Source of the DNA: an uncultured Oscillospiraceae bacterium
GTDB taxonomy: Bacteria > Bacillota > Clostridia > Oscillospirales > Ruminococcaceae
DNA: 6,820 nucleotides
Assembly: GCA_934488695.1 (NCBI GenBank)
Contig: CAKSSH010000061.1
Location: 1 to 6,820, forward strand
Reading direction: 5' to 3'
Each line of letters opens with the position of its first letter. Position 1 is the first letter of the stretch. Below, piece after piece: positions 1 through 6,514 of this stretch. Position numbers and translations under genes: made by a program. Below the pieces are notes generated by a model. That model searched no databases, had not been told where the DNA came from, and saw nothing but the letters and a program-made list of their open reading frames with translations.

Positions 1-17
1 CTATTATACACCTAAAA

Positions 18-51
18 AAAATGATTGTAAATGGTTTTCAAAAATCGTTTT
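18..51. repeat. Imperfect inverted repeat overlapping the first promoter
   Basis: AAAATGATT (18-26) can pair with AATCGTTTT (43-51) over nine positions, one of them a G-T wobble, across a 16-nt loop. The right arm lies in the spacer of the promoter at 35-63, so it could be an operator, or the weak tail of a terminator for an upstream gene outside the window. The arms are AT-rich and chance is a real possibility. Confidence 0.25.
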
Positions 52-63
52 GTGTGATATAAT
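35..63 (+). promoter_or_regulatory. Sigma-A-type promoter of the ABC-F gene
   Basis: A perfect -10 box TATAAT lies at 58-63 and is preceded directly by TGA (55-57), an extended -10 element. Exactly 17 bp upstream is TTTTCA (35-40), which matches four of six bases of the -35 consensus. Transcription would start near 68-71 and leave a leader of about 30 nt. A strong Shine-Dalgarno sequence, AAGGAGG (87-93), sits 6 nt before the ATG at 100. The leader is too short for a riboswitch or a long attenuator. Confidence 0.75.
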
Positions 64-99
64 AACGAAGCATATATTTTTTGCGGAAGGAGGGCGAAA

Positions 100-2007
100 A
101 TGGTTCTTTCATTTGAAAAAATATCTAAATATTTTGGGGATCGTTGTGTGCTCTCCGAGGTTAGCGGCAGTATTCAGGAACGGGACCGAATCGGTATGAT
201 TGGCGCTAACGGCACCGGGAAAAGCACCCTTTTAAACATTTTGTGCGACGCTCTGTTTTTTGAAAGCGGTGCTTTGAACTTATCCAAAAAAATCACAATC
301 GGCTACCTGCGTCAAAACAGCGGACTTGAAAGTGATAGTACAATATATCAAGAAATGAAAAAGGTGTTTGCCGATCTTGACGAAATACGTCAAGAGCTTG
401 ATAGGCTGGAAACGCAAATGGCGTCTTCGGGAATTGACGCAGAAACGGCACGTGCCGTTTCCGAACGATACGCCGCTCTGTCGACGGATTTTGAACAACG
501 TGATGGGTATCGAGTCGATGTGCGAATAAAAACGGTGCTCAATGGTATGGGCTTTTCCGATAAAAAACTGGACACGGTTATCAACACCATGAGCGGTGGG
601 GAACGTACCAGGCTTGCGATGGCAAGGCTTTTGCTTTTACAGCCGCAGCTTCTTGTATTGGATGAGCCTACCAACCATCTTGATTTTGAAACCTTGACAT
701 GGCTTGAGCGGTTTTTGCGGGATTTTGGCGGCGCGGTTCTTGCTGTTTCACACGATCGTTATTTTCTCGATCGGGTAACCGATAAAACATGGGAGTTGGA
801 AGGCCAAAATCTGGTTATTTATCCGGGGAATTATACGAAATACCTGCAGTTGAAGCAAGAAAAGGTTCGGCGGCAGCAGAAAGAATACGAACAACAACAA
901 AAAAAGATTGCCGCTATGCAGGAATATGCCGATCGCAATATAACCCGTGCCTCAACTTCTAAAAGCGCTAAAAGTCGACTGCGCGCACTGGAACGCATGG
1001 ACATGGTTGAAAAGCCGGTAACCTTTACAGAAAAAATGGCGCTGTCTTTTTCTTATGATTTTGAGCCGCATCGAGAAACGTTGGCGGTACGGGAGCTGCC
1101 GCTTGTCGTCGGCGAGGGGGGCGAGCATCAGCTTCTCAACAGTCCGCTATCCTTTGTGCTGGAACGCGGGGACCGGCTTGCAATTACGGGAGCAAACGGG
1201 AGTGGCAAAACGACCCTGCTGCGCTTGCTCAGCCAATATCCGCCTGTTCATGCGTCAATTCGATGGGGCGGCAACGTAAAAATCGGTTATTTCGATCAGC
1301 AGTTTTCAACACTCCACCCGCAGAATACGGTTTTTGATGAGGTTCACTGTCGTTTTCCGGGGTGGGATTCGCTGCGGGTGCGCAGCGCTCTCGGCGCCGC
1401 GCTGTTTAGCGGCGAACGAGTTTACCAAAAAGTTGGCGCTTTGAGCGGCGGAGAGAAAGCGCGGCTAACTTTAATGCTGCTTGCGCAGCAGCATCCCAAC
1501 GTCATGCTGTTGGACGAGCCGACCAATCACCTGGACCTGTCGGTACGAGAGGCGCTTGAGTCGGCCTTGCTGCAATATACCGGAACCTTGATTTTGGTGT
1601 CGCATGATCGTTATTTTCTTTCTCGAATCCCAAACAAGATTTTGCATTTGAGTGACCGGGAGGCGCATTGGTTCCCCGGGGGTTATTCGGAGCTTGATGC
1701 ATACCTTAAAATGCGAACAGAAGCAAAGCAGGAGCCGCAGCCTTCGGTGCGGCGGCAAAACGGGTATCGAAGTCGGGAACAGCGGGCGCGCGACGCACAG
1801 ATGCGTAACGAGCTTTCTCGGCTTGAAGGGCAGGTTCGGGACTGCGATCTTCGTATTCGCGAAATTGAGCTTGCCTTGAAAGACCCGGCAGTTTATTCGG
1901 ATTATGAGGCGTCGTCTGCACTATGTCAGGAGCTTGAAGAAATGCGAAAGGCGCAGGAGGCGGCGACGGAGCAATGGCTTTTGCTCAGCGAAAATGCCGG
2001 CAGTTGA
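100..2007 (+). CDS. ABC-F family ATP-binding protein (YdiF/Uup-like)
   Basis: This 635-residue soluble protein has two ABC ATPase domains and no membrane segments, the hallmark of the ABC-F family, which acts on ribosomes rather than in transport. Domain 1 (about 1-240) shows Walker A GANGTGKS (35-42), signature SGGER (165-169), Walker B with D188 and catalytic E189, and switch H218. Between Walker A and the signature, residues 85-140 form a charged helical insert resembling the ABC-F arm. A charged, Gln/Lys/Arg-rich linker (about 245-305) is the region that reaches the peptidyl-transferase centre in studied members. Domain 2 shows Walker A GANGSGKT (364-371), SGGEK (449-453), D472/E473 and H502. 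The C-terminus (about 556-628) is a predicted coiled coil, as in YdiF and Uup. Start ATG 100 follows a strong RBS. Both ATPase sites look intact. It is probably a housekeeping translation factor; an antibiotic-resistance ABC-F cannot be excluded from sequence alone. Confidence 0.95.
   Translation: MVLSFEKISKYFGDRCVLSEVSGSIQERDRIGMIGANGTGKSTLLNILCDALFFESGALNLSKKITIGYLRQNSGLESDSTIYQEMKKVFADLDEIRQELDRLETQMASSGIDAETARAVSERYAALSTDFEQRDGYRVDVRIKTVLNGMGFSDKKLDTVINTMSGGERTRLAMARLLLLQPQLLVLDEPTNHLDFETLTWLERFLRDFGGAVLAVSHDRYFLDRVTDKTWELEGQNLVIYPGNYTKYLQLKQEKVRRQQKEYEQQQKKIAAMQEYADRNITRASTSKSAKSRLRALERMDMVEKPVTFTEKMALSFSYDFEPHRETLAVRELPLVVGEGGEHQLLNSPLSFVLERGDRLAITGANGSGKTTLLRLLSQYPPVHASIRWGGNVKIGYFDQQFSTLHPQNTVFDEVHCRFPGWDSLRVRSALGAALFSGERVYQKVGALSGGEKARLTLMLLAQQHPNVMLLDEPTNHLDLSVREALESALLQYTGTLILVSHDRYFLSRIPNKILHLSDREAHWFPGGYSELDAYLKMRTEAKQEPQPSVRRQNGYRSREQRARDAQMRNELSRLEGQVRDCDLRIREIELALKDPAVYSDYEASSALCQELEEMRKAQEAATEQWLLLSENAGS
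442..461. repeat. Perfect 20-bp palindrome within the ABC-F gene
   Basis: The left arm GAAACGGCAC (442-451) is followed without spacer by its exact reverse complement GTGCCGTTTC (452-461); the centre is CACGTG. It encodes residues 115-121 of the arm-like insert and lies about 375 nt downstream of the likely transcription start. With no spacer it is better suited to binding a dimeric protein than to forming an RNA hairpin. No function is known to me. Confidence 0.9.
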
Positions 2008-2032
2008 TTTTTTCTTTAAAATTGTTTACAAT
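2004..2032 (+). promoter_or_regulatory. Putative sigma-A promoter for lon
   Basis: TTGATT (2004-2009, four of six -35 matches) and TACAAT (2027-2032, five of six -10 matches) are separated by the ideal 17 bp. The -35 box overlaps the stop codon of the ABC-F gene. Transcription would start near 2039, leaving a leader of about 29 nt. No CIRCE element or CtsR-type heptad repeat is visible, so heat-shock control of the usual Firmicutes kind is not apparent. lon may also be read from the ABC-F promoter. Confidence 0.55.
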
Positions 2033-2037
2033 ATTGT
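2021..2037. promoter_or_regulatory. Overlapping ATTGT/ACAAT dyads on the lon promoter
   Basis: Three half-sites alternate in orientation: ATTGT (2021-2025), ACAAT (2028-2032) and ATTGT (2033-2037). The first two form a dyad with a 2-nt centre, and the last two form a perfect 10-bp palindrome, ACAATATTGT. The middle half-site lies inside the proposed -10 box, so a bound protein would block RNA polymerase. The composition is AT-rich, so chance is possible and no regulator is identified. Confidence 0.35.
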
Positions 2038-2049
2038 TAGAAACCGAAA

Positions 2050-2055
2050 AAGGAG
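2050..2055 (+). promoter_or_regulatory. Distant ribosome binding site of lon
   Basis: AAGGAG lies 12 nt before the ATG at 2068, longer than the usual 5-9 nt. The spacer is T-rich. No in-frame start lies upstream between the site and the ATG, and the later in-frame ATGs (2104, 2113) have no better site, so 2068 remains the best start, perhaps with modest initiation. Confidence 0.6.
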
Positions 2056-2067
2056 TTTTTTGTTTTC

Positions 2068-4506
2068 ATGAATACACAGGAAAGGATTGCCGAAAAGTCG
2101 GAAATGCTGCGTATGCCGGTTTTGGCATTGCGCGGGATTGTTCTGTTTCCGAGCACGGTCTTGAATTTGGAAGTGGTTCGCCCCAAATCGGTGGCGGCTG
2201 TTCAATATGCCTTAAAGACGCAGCGTGATATTTTTTTAGTTACTCAAAAGGATCTTGCCGAGGAAGATCCCGTCGAGGAGGATTTGTATCGGGTCGGCGT
2301 GGTGGCGGCGGTAAAGCAGGTGCTGCGCAGCAGTTCAAATTCGGAGGTTTATCGTGTGATTGTAGAGGGAAAGTATCGTGCACAGCTACTGTCTCTCAGC
2401 ACTGCAAGAAATCATTTAATGGCGCAGATTTGCCCGTTTGAAATACCGAAGCGGCCGGTGCAGCGCTCTATTATGCAGGAGGCCTTGATTCGTAAGCTGC
2501 AAGAGCTGTTTGAACGGTATTTGTCGCTGGTCCCGCCAATGCCCAAGGAGGTTGTTCTGCGCATTTTTGCCGAGGAGGACCCGTTGGTGCTCAGTGAGCT
2601 TTTTGCGGGAAATGTGCCGCTGCAAACCGAGCAAAAGCAACGTGTGCTGGAGGAGTCGGGGGTGACCCGGCGACTGGAGTTATTGATTTCTTTTCTGGAG
2701 CACGAAAACGAGGTTTTGCAAATCGAAAAGCAAATTAGCGATCGAGTGGCGCAGAATATGGACCGGAATCAGCGTGAGTATTATCTTCGGGAACAGTTAA
2801 AGGTCATTGCGGATGAGCTGGGCGCCGGGGATGATCCGGTAGCCGAGGCTGAAAAGTATCGTGATAAAATCAATGCGCTGTCTTTGCCGGAACCGGTAGC
2901 GGAAAAGTTGATGACTGAGGCAGGTCGTTTGGCAAAGATGCCGTACAATTCTCACGAGGTCGGTGTTATTCGCGGCTATTTGGACACCTGTCTGAGCTTG
3001 CCTTGGAATCAGCGAACCCGGGACAAGCTTGACCTTGTCCGTGCAAAGCGTTTGCTGGACCGCGAACATTTCGGACTTGATGAGATTAAAGAACGTATTT
3101 TGGAATACATGGCCGTTCGTCGCCAAAAGCCGGATATAAAGGGGCAGATTCTTTGTCTGGTAGGACCGCCCGGCGTCGGAAAAACATCCATTGCCGCTTC
3201 GTTGGCACGTGCTATGGGTCGCCGTTATGTGCGAGTGTCGCTGGGCGGCGTACATGATGAGGCGGATATTCGCGGTCACCGTAAAACTTATATCGGTGCC
3301 ATGCCCGGACGGATTATTGACGCTTTTTTACAAGCGGGAACCTGCAATCCGTTGATTCTTTTTGACGAAATTGATAAAATGAGTCACGATTTTCGCGGCG
3401 ATCCGGCGTCAGCGATGCTTGAGGTGCTGGACAGCGAACAAAACAAGAGCTTTCGGGATCATTTTTTGGAAATTCCGTTTGATATTAGCGAGGCGATTTT
3501 TATCACCTCAGCTAATACGTTAGAGACCGTTCCCGGCCCGATTTTGGATCGGATGGAGGTCTTGGAACTTTCGAGCTACACTGCTGAGGAAAAGTTTCGG
3601 ATTATAAAAGACCATCTGCTGCCGAAACAGCTTCAGGCGCACGGACTAACACGATCATTGTTTCGGTTGACCGATAGCGCCATTCGGGATATTATTGATT
3701 TTTACACGCGCGAAGCTGGCGTCCGACAGGCAGAGAGGGTCTTGGCTTCTTTGATGAGGAAGGCCGCCAGAAAGCTGCACGGTGAAAATCCCTGCCGCCG
3801 AGTGGTGATAGATGCGCCGGATCTGGAAAGCTATCTCGGCGTTCGCCGCTACCGTCGGGAAGGCGGAGAAAAGCAGGATCTTGTCGGCGTGGTCAATGGG
3901 CTTGCGTATACCAGTGTCGGCGGAGAACTTTTGCAAATTGAGGCGGCTGTGCTGGACGGGAGCGGTAAAATCGAAATAACCGGTTCCTTAGGCGATGTAA
4001 TGACGGAATCGGCCAAGGCTGCGGTCACGTTGATCCGGAGTCTTGCGCGGTACTACGATATTCCCGCGGATTTTTACAAAACACGTGATTTGCATATACA
4101 CGCGCCGGAGGGGGCGGTTCCGAAAGACGGACCGTCAGCCGGAATCACGATTGCTACGGCGCTGTTATCTGCTTTGACCGGTATGCCGGTTCGTCATGAT
4201 GTTGCCATGACCGGTGAGATCACGCTGCGTGGACGGGTGTTGCCGATTGGCGGCTTAAAGGAAAAAACCATGGCGGCGTACAAGGCCGGGATCGAGACAG
4301 TCCTGATTCCGGAACAAAATATGCCGGATCTTGAAAAAATTGACCCGACCGTTCGCCAGCGGCTGCATTTTGTGCCGGTTTGCGATTTTTCACAGGTGAT
4401 TGAGCAGGCACTTATCCTGCCGAATGCAGACGAACGCGAGCCGGAAAAACCAGCTTCCTGTCCGCAGTGTGAGAGACCGTCTGCTGCAACAGCGCCGCTG
4501 TGCTGA
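2068..4506 (+). CDS. lon: ATP-dependent Lon protease (LonA, S16 family)
   Basis: Lon is a cytoplasmic homo-hexameric AAA+ serine protease that unfolds and degrades damaged and regulatory proteins. At 812 residues it is slightly longer than the roughly 780 usual for LonA. The N-terminal substrate-binding domain starts at MPVLALRG (16-23) and runs to about 210, followed by a helical linker to about 330. The AAA+ module has Walker A GPPGVGKT (366-373), Walker B with D433/E434, sensor 1 N483, a candidate arginine finger R495 and sensor-2 R553. There is no long membrane-anchor insertion, so it is LonA rather than LonB. The protease domain (about 600-785) contains catalytic S690 in PKDGPSAG and K733 in GGLKEK, the Ser-Lys dyad. 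The last 25 residues are a tail rich in Pro, Ala and Glu with C798, C801 and terminal C812. It probably shares a transcript with ysxC, 21 nt downstream. Confidence 0.98.
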   Translation: MNTQERIAEKSEMLRMPVLALRGIVLFPSTVLNLEVVRPKSVAAVQYALKTQRDIFLVTQKDLAEEDPVEEDLYRVGVVAAVKQVLRSSSNSEVYRVIVEGKYRAQLLSLSTARNHLMAQICPFEIPKRPVQRSIMQEALIRKLQELFERYLSLVPPMPKEVVLRIFAEEDPLVLSELFAGNVPLQTEQKQRVLEESGVTRRLELLISFLEHENEVLQIEKQISDRVAQNMDRNQREYYLREQLKVIADELGAGDDPVAEAEKYRDKINALSLPEPVAEKLMTEAGRLAKMPYNSHEVGVIRGYLDTCLSLPWNQRTRDKLDLVRAKRLLDREHFGLDEIKERILEYMAVRRQKPDIKGQILCLVGPPGVGKTSIAASLARAMGRRYVRVSLGGVHDEADIRGHRKTYIGAMPGRIIDAFLQAGTCNPLILFDEIDKMSHDFRGDPASAMLEVLDSEQNKSFRDHFLEIPFDISEAIFITSANTLETVPGPILDRMEVLELSSYTAEEKFRIIKDHLLPKQLQAHGLTRSLFRLTDSAIRDIIDFYTREAGVRQAERVLASLMRKAARKLHGENPCRRVVIDAPDLESYLGVRRYRREGGEKQDLVGVVNGLAYTSVGGELLQIEAAVLDGSGKIEITGSLGDVMTESAKAAVTLIRSLARYYDIPADFYKTRDLHIHAPEGAVPKDGPSAGITIATALLSALTGMPVRHDVAMTGEITLRGRVLPIGGLKEKTMAAYKAGIETVLIPEQNMPDLEKIDPTVRQRLHFVPVCDFSQVIEQALILPNADEREPEKPASCPQCERPSAATAPLC

Positions 4507-4517
4507 CTGCCTTATTT

Positions 4518-4521
4518 GGAG
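4518..4521 (+). promoter_or_regulatory. RBS that fixes the ysxC start at 4528
   Basis: GGAG (4518-4521) lies 6 nt before ATG 4528. An in-frame TTG at 4516 overlaps this site and has no RBS of its own, so the longer reading is unlikely. The protein from 4528 begins MNFNQIAFETS, a usual YsxC-type N-terminus. Confidence 0.85.
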
Positions 4522-4527
4522 AATGAT

Positions 4528-5118
4528 ATGAATTTTAATCAAATCGCTTTTGAGACTTCTTTCGGACGACCGGATCAACTGACCGTTTCCGATATGCCGG
4601 AAATTGCATTTGCAGGTCGTTCCAATGTTGGAAAGTCCTCCATGATAAATCGCGTTTTCAGTCGAAAAAACCTGGCACGGGTCAGCTCGTCGCCCGGCAA
4701 GACTGCGACAATTAACTTTTTCAAACTTCCACCGCTGCGTTTTGTTGATTTGCCCGGTTACGGGTTTGCACGGGTCTCCAAAGAAGAACAAAAACGTTGG
4801 GGCGACTTGATGGAAAGTTATTTCCAAAGCGGACGAAATATTCGTTTGGTGCTTCTGCTTTTGGACTTTCGACATCTACCGTCGCAGGACGATCATTTTA
4901 TGCTTTCATTTTTGAAAGAGAGCGGTTTTCCTTTTGCGGTTGTGTTAACGAAAACCGATAAGCTGAAACGCACCGAGCGAACTCGACTTCGGGAGCAGTT
5001 TGATAATTATTTGGTGGATTTTGCACCACAGCAGATTGTTGAATTTTCTTCGGAAACCGGGGAGGGGACCGAGGAGCTGCGGGATATTTTTCAAAAAATA
5101 GCAAATGAAGTGCTTTAA
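4528..5118 (+). CDS. ysxC: Ribosome biogenesis GTP-binding protein YsxC/EngB (YihA)
   Basis: This small TRAFAC-class GTPase takes part in late assembly of the 50S ribosomal subunit and is essential in several bacteria. The product is 196 residues, the normal length, and is one GTPase domain. Motifs in order: G1 GRSNVGKSS (30-38), G2 around SPGKTATINF (55-64) with T59/T61, G3 DLPGYG (74-79), G4 TKTD (141-144) and G5 SSET (174-177). The DLPGYG and TINFF stretches are characteristic of EngB and separate it from Era, Der and Obg. It lies between lon and lysA with short gaps of 21 and 15 nt, so it is probably co-transcribed with both. The lon-ysxC linkage is well known in Firmicutes. Nothing is missing or odd in the sequence. 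Confidence 0.97.
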   Translation: MNFNQIAFETSFGRPDQLTVSDMPEIAFAGRSNVGKSSMINRVFSRKNLARVSSSPGKTATINFFKLPPLRFVDLPGYGFARVSKEEQKRWGDLMESYFQSGRNIRLVLLLLDFRHLPSQDDHFMLSFLKESGFPFAVVLTKTDKLKRTERTRLREQFDNYLVDFAPQQIVEFSSETGEGTEELRDIFQKIANEVL

Positions 5119-5133
5119 AATCGGAGGAAACAG

Positions 5134-6432
5134 ATGTTTGTGGCAGATTGTTTGGGGATTAACGAACAAGGGCATTTGACGCTGGACGGCGCCGATACAA
5201 TAGAGCTTGCCCGGATGTTCGGGACGCCGCTTTATGCAATGAGCGAAACGGGTATTCGGCAAAACTGTCGACGTTTTCGGGCGGCGCTTGAGCGTTTTTA
5301 TCAAGGGAACGGCAAAATTTTATATGCATCTAAGGCTTTTTGCTGCAAGGAAATGTGCCGTGTAATAGAGCAGGAGGGACTTGGCTTGGATGTTGTTTCC
5401 TCCGGTGAACTGAAAACGGCATTATCAGCGGGATTTCCGGCAAAGAATATTTATTTTCACGGAAACAACAAACAACACGCCGAAATTAAATTGGCACTTG
5501 AAAGCGGTGTTGGCTGTATTGTTGCCGATCATTTATCGGAGATTGCCGAAATTGATAAAATTGCTTCGGAAATCAAAGCCCGAGCCGGCGTTATGCTGCG
5601 AATTAAGCCGGGAATCGATGCACACACCCACGCTTTTATCAAAACCGGACAAATTGACTCGAAATTTGGCTTTTCGCTTGAAAACGGCGAAGCTATGCAG
5701 GCGGTTGAGACGGCACTGTCCTGTAAAAGCATTAACCTTTACGGGTTGCATTGCCATATTGGGTCTCAAATTTTTGAGACGGAGCCATTTCAGCTTGCCG
5801 CAGAAGTGATGATACGGTTTCTTGCACAAATTCGAGACAAAACCGGTCGGGAGCTTCATAGCCTGAACTTAGGCGGAGGTTTCGGTATTCGGTATTTGCC
5901 CGAGGACGGAGCGCTGCCGGTTGAAAAATTTGTTGAGGCGGTTTCCGAAACTGTTCATGCGGCCTGTCGCCAACACCGTCTTGATGTTCCGTTTATCTTA
6001 ATGGAGCCGGGCAGATCCATTGTTGGAAGTGAAGGCATAACCCTTTACACAGTCGGCCGTATTAAAGAAATACCCGGGGTACGGAAATATGTTGCCGTAG
6101 ACGGCGGCATGGGGGACAACCCGCGTTTTGCGCTATACGAAGCCGATTATACGGCGGTGATTGCAAATCGTGCCGAACAACCCGCCGACCAAACGGTCAC
6201 CTTAGCGGGGAAATATTGCGAGAGCGGCGACCTTTTGCAAAAAGACTGTCGCCTGCAGCAGGCACATAGCGGGGATGTATTGGCAGTTTTGTCTACCGGG
6301 GCATATAATTATTCGATGGCATCCAATTATAACCGTGTGGCGCGTCCGCCGGTGATTTTTGTCAGGAACGGTCAGGCACGTACAGTGGTTTTGCGTGAAT
6401 CGGATGAGGACCTTATGCGGCTTGATGTATAA
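5134..6432 (+). CDS. lysA: Diaminopimelate decarboxylase
   Basis: LysA is a cytoplasmic PLP enzyme catalysing the last step of lysine synthesis, meso-diaminopimelate to L-lysine plus CO2. The 432-residue length is typical. The N-terminal alanine-racemase-like TIM barrel carries the PLP-binding K67 in YASKAF, SSGEL (89-93), HIGSQ (208-212), the phosphate-binding GGGFG (247-251) and EPGRS (291-295). The C-terminal beta domain supplies C362 in YCESGD (361-366) across the dimer interface, and R331/Y335 in the RFALY stretch is a likely substrate-contacting pair. The YCESGD motif and overall form favour DAP over ornithine or arginine decarboxylase. ATG 5134 follows GGAGG (5123-5127) at 6 nt. The gene starts 15 nt after ysxC with no promoter or lysine riboswitch in the gap, so expression appears to depend on the lon-ysxC transcript. 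No other lysine-pathway gene is in view. Confidence 0.96.
   Translation: MFVADCLGINEQGHLTLDGADTIELARMFGTPLYAMSETGIRQNCRRFRAALERFYQGNGKILYASKAFCCKEMCRVIEQEGLGLDVVSSGELKTALSAGFPAKNIYFHGNNKQHAEIKLALESGVGCIVADHLSEIAEIDKIASEIKARAGVMLRIKPGIDAHTHAFIKTGQIDSKFGFSLENGEAMQAVETALSCKSINLYGLHCHIGSQIFETEPFQLAAEVMIRFLAQIRDKTGRELHSLNLGGGFGIRYLPEDGALPVEKFVEAVSETVHAACRQHRLDVPFILMEPGRSIVGSEGITLYTVGRIKEIPGVRKYVAVDGGMGDNPRFALYEADYTAVIANRAEQPADQTVTLAGKYCESGDLLQKDCRLQQAHSGDVLAVLSTGAYNYSMASNYNRVARPPVIFVRNGQARTVVLRESDEDLMRLDV
5763..5780. repeat. 8-bp inverted repeat within lysA
   Basis: GTCTCAAA (5763-5770) and TTTGAGAC (5773-5780) are exact inverted copies around a 2-nt centre. As RNA this would be a seven-pair stem with a four-base loop. 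It encodes the segment after HIGSQ, and no T-run follows, so it is not a terminator. Repeats this size are expected occasionally by chance. Confidence 0.6.
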
Positions 6433-6438
6433 ACATTA

Positions 6439-6450
6439 CCTGTGGACAGG
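6439..6450. repeat. 12-bp dyad just upstream of the yerC promoter
   Basis: CCTGT (6439-6443) and ACAGG (6446-6450) flank GG. The dyad starts 6 nt after the lysA stop and ends 2 nt before the proposed -35 box. It could be an operator. As RNA it gives only a four-pair stem followed by a broken T-tract, too weak for a confident terminator of the lysA unit. Confidence 0.4.
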
Positions 6451-6452
6451 GC

Positions 6453-6481
6453 TTTACTTTTACGGTTTACTGTGATAAAAT
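6453..6481 (+). promoter_or_regulatory. Extended -10 promoter for yerC
   Basis: TTTACT (6453-6458, four of six -35 matches) lies 17 bp from TAAAAT (6476-6481, five of six -10 matches), and TGA (6473-6475) directly precedes the -10. The string TGTGATAAAAT nearly copies TGTGATATAAT of the first promoter. The start would fall near 6486-6490, downstream of the ATG at 6482, which rules that ATG out for this transcript. TTTAC occurs three times here, starting at 6453, 6459 and 6466. Confidence 0.6.
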
Positions 6482-6504
6482 ATGAATACAGAAACCGTTG
6501 AAAA

Positions 6505-6509
6505 GAGGG
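6505..6509 (+). promoter_or_regulatory. RBS that fixes the yerC start at 6515
   Basis: GAGGG (6505-6509) precedes ATG 6515 at a normal distance. The upstream in-frame ATG at 6482 has no Shine-Dalgarno sequence and overlaps the end of the -10 box, so it is not used on the transcript proposed here. Confidence 0.8.
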
Positions 6510-6514
6510 ATTCT

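Noticed and set aside
1474..1494. TGCTGC/GCAGCA inverted repeats inside the ABC-F gene, with a similar 12-bp palindrome at 2321-2332 in lon
   Set aside because: They arise from Leu/Ala/Gln codons (CTG, GCG, CAG) common in these genes; position and spacing are not shared.
1986..2014. Possible terminator after the ABC-F gene
   Set aside because: TGCCGGCA (1995-2002) is followed by a T-run, but the palindrome has no room for a loop, and alternative pairing (CAGC with GTTG) is too short and weak. Read-through into lon seems possible.
2008..2067. CIRCE or CtsR heat-shock operator before lon
   Set aside because: Neither the TTAGCACTC dyad of CIRCE nor the AGTCAAA-type heptads of CtsR is present.
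1974..2228. Plus-strand open frame of 84 codons bridging the ABC-F and lon genes
   Set aside because: It is out of frame with both real genes and has no good ribosome site; the sequence has no family resemblance.
3021..3040. Inverted repeat GGACAAG/CTTGTCC inside lon
   Set aside because: Seven-bp arms with a 6-nt loop are expected by chance in a window of this length, and no T-run follows.
2797..3279. Minus-strand open frame of 160 codons opposite lon
   Set aside because: It lies wholly inside the conserved lon reading frame and its translation shows no recognisable domain. Open antisense frames like this are a by-product of codon use.
4390..4875. Minus-strand open frame of 161 codons across the lon/ysxC junction
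   Set aside because: It overlaps conserved coding sequence of both genes and shows no recognisable family features. It would need to share DNA with the GTPase motifs of ysxC.
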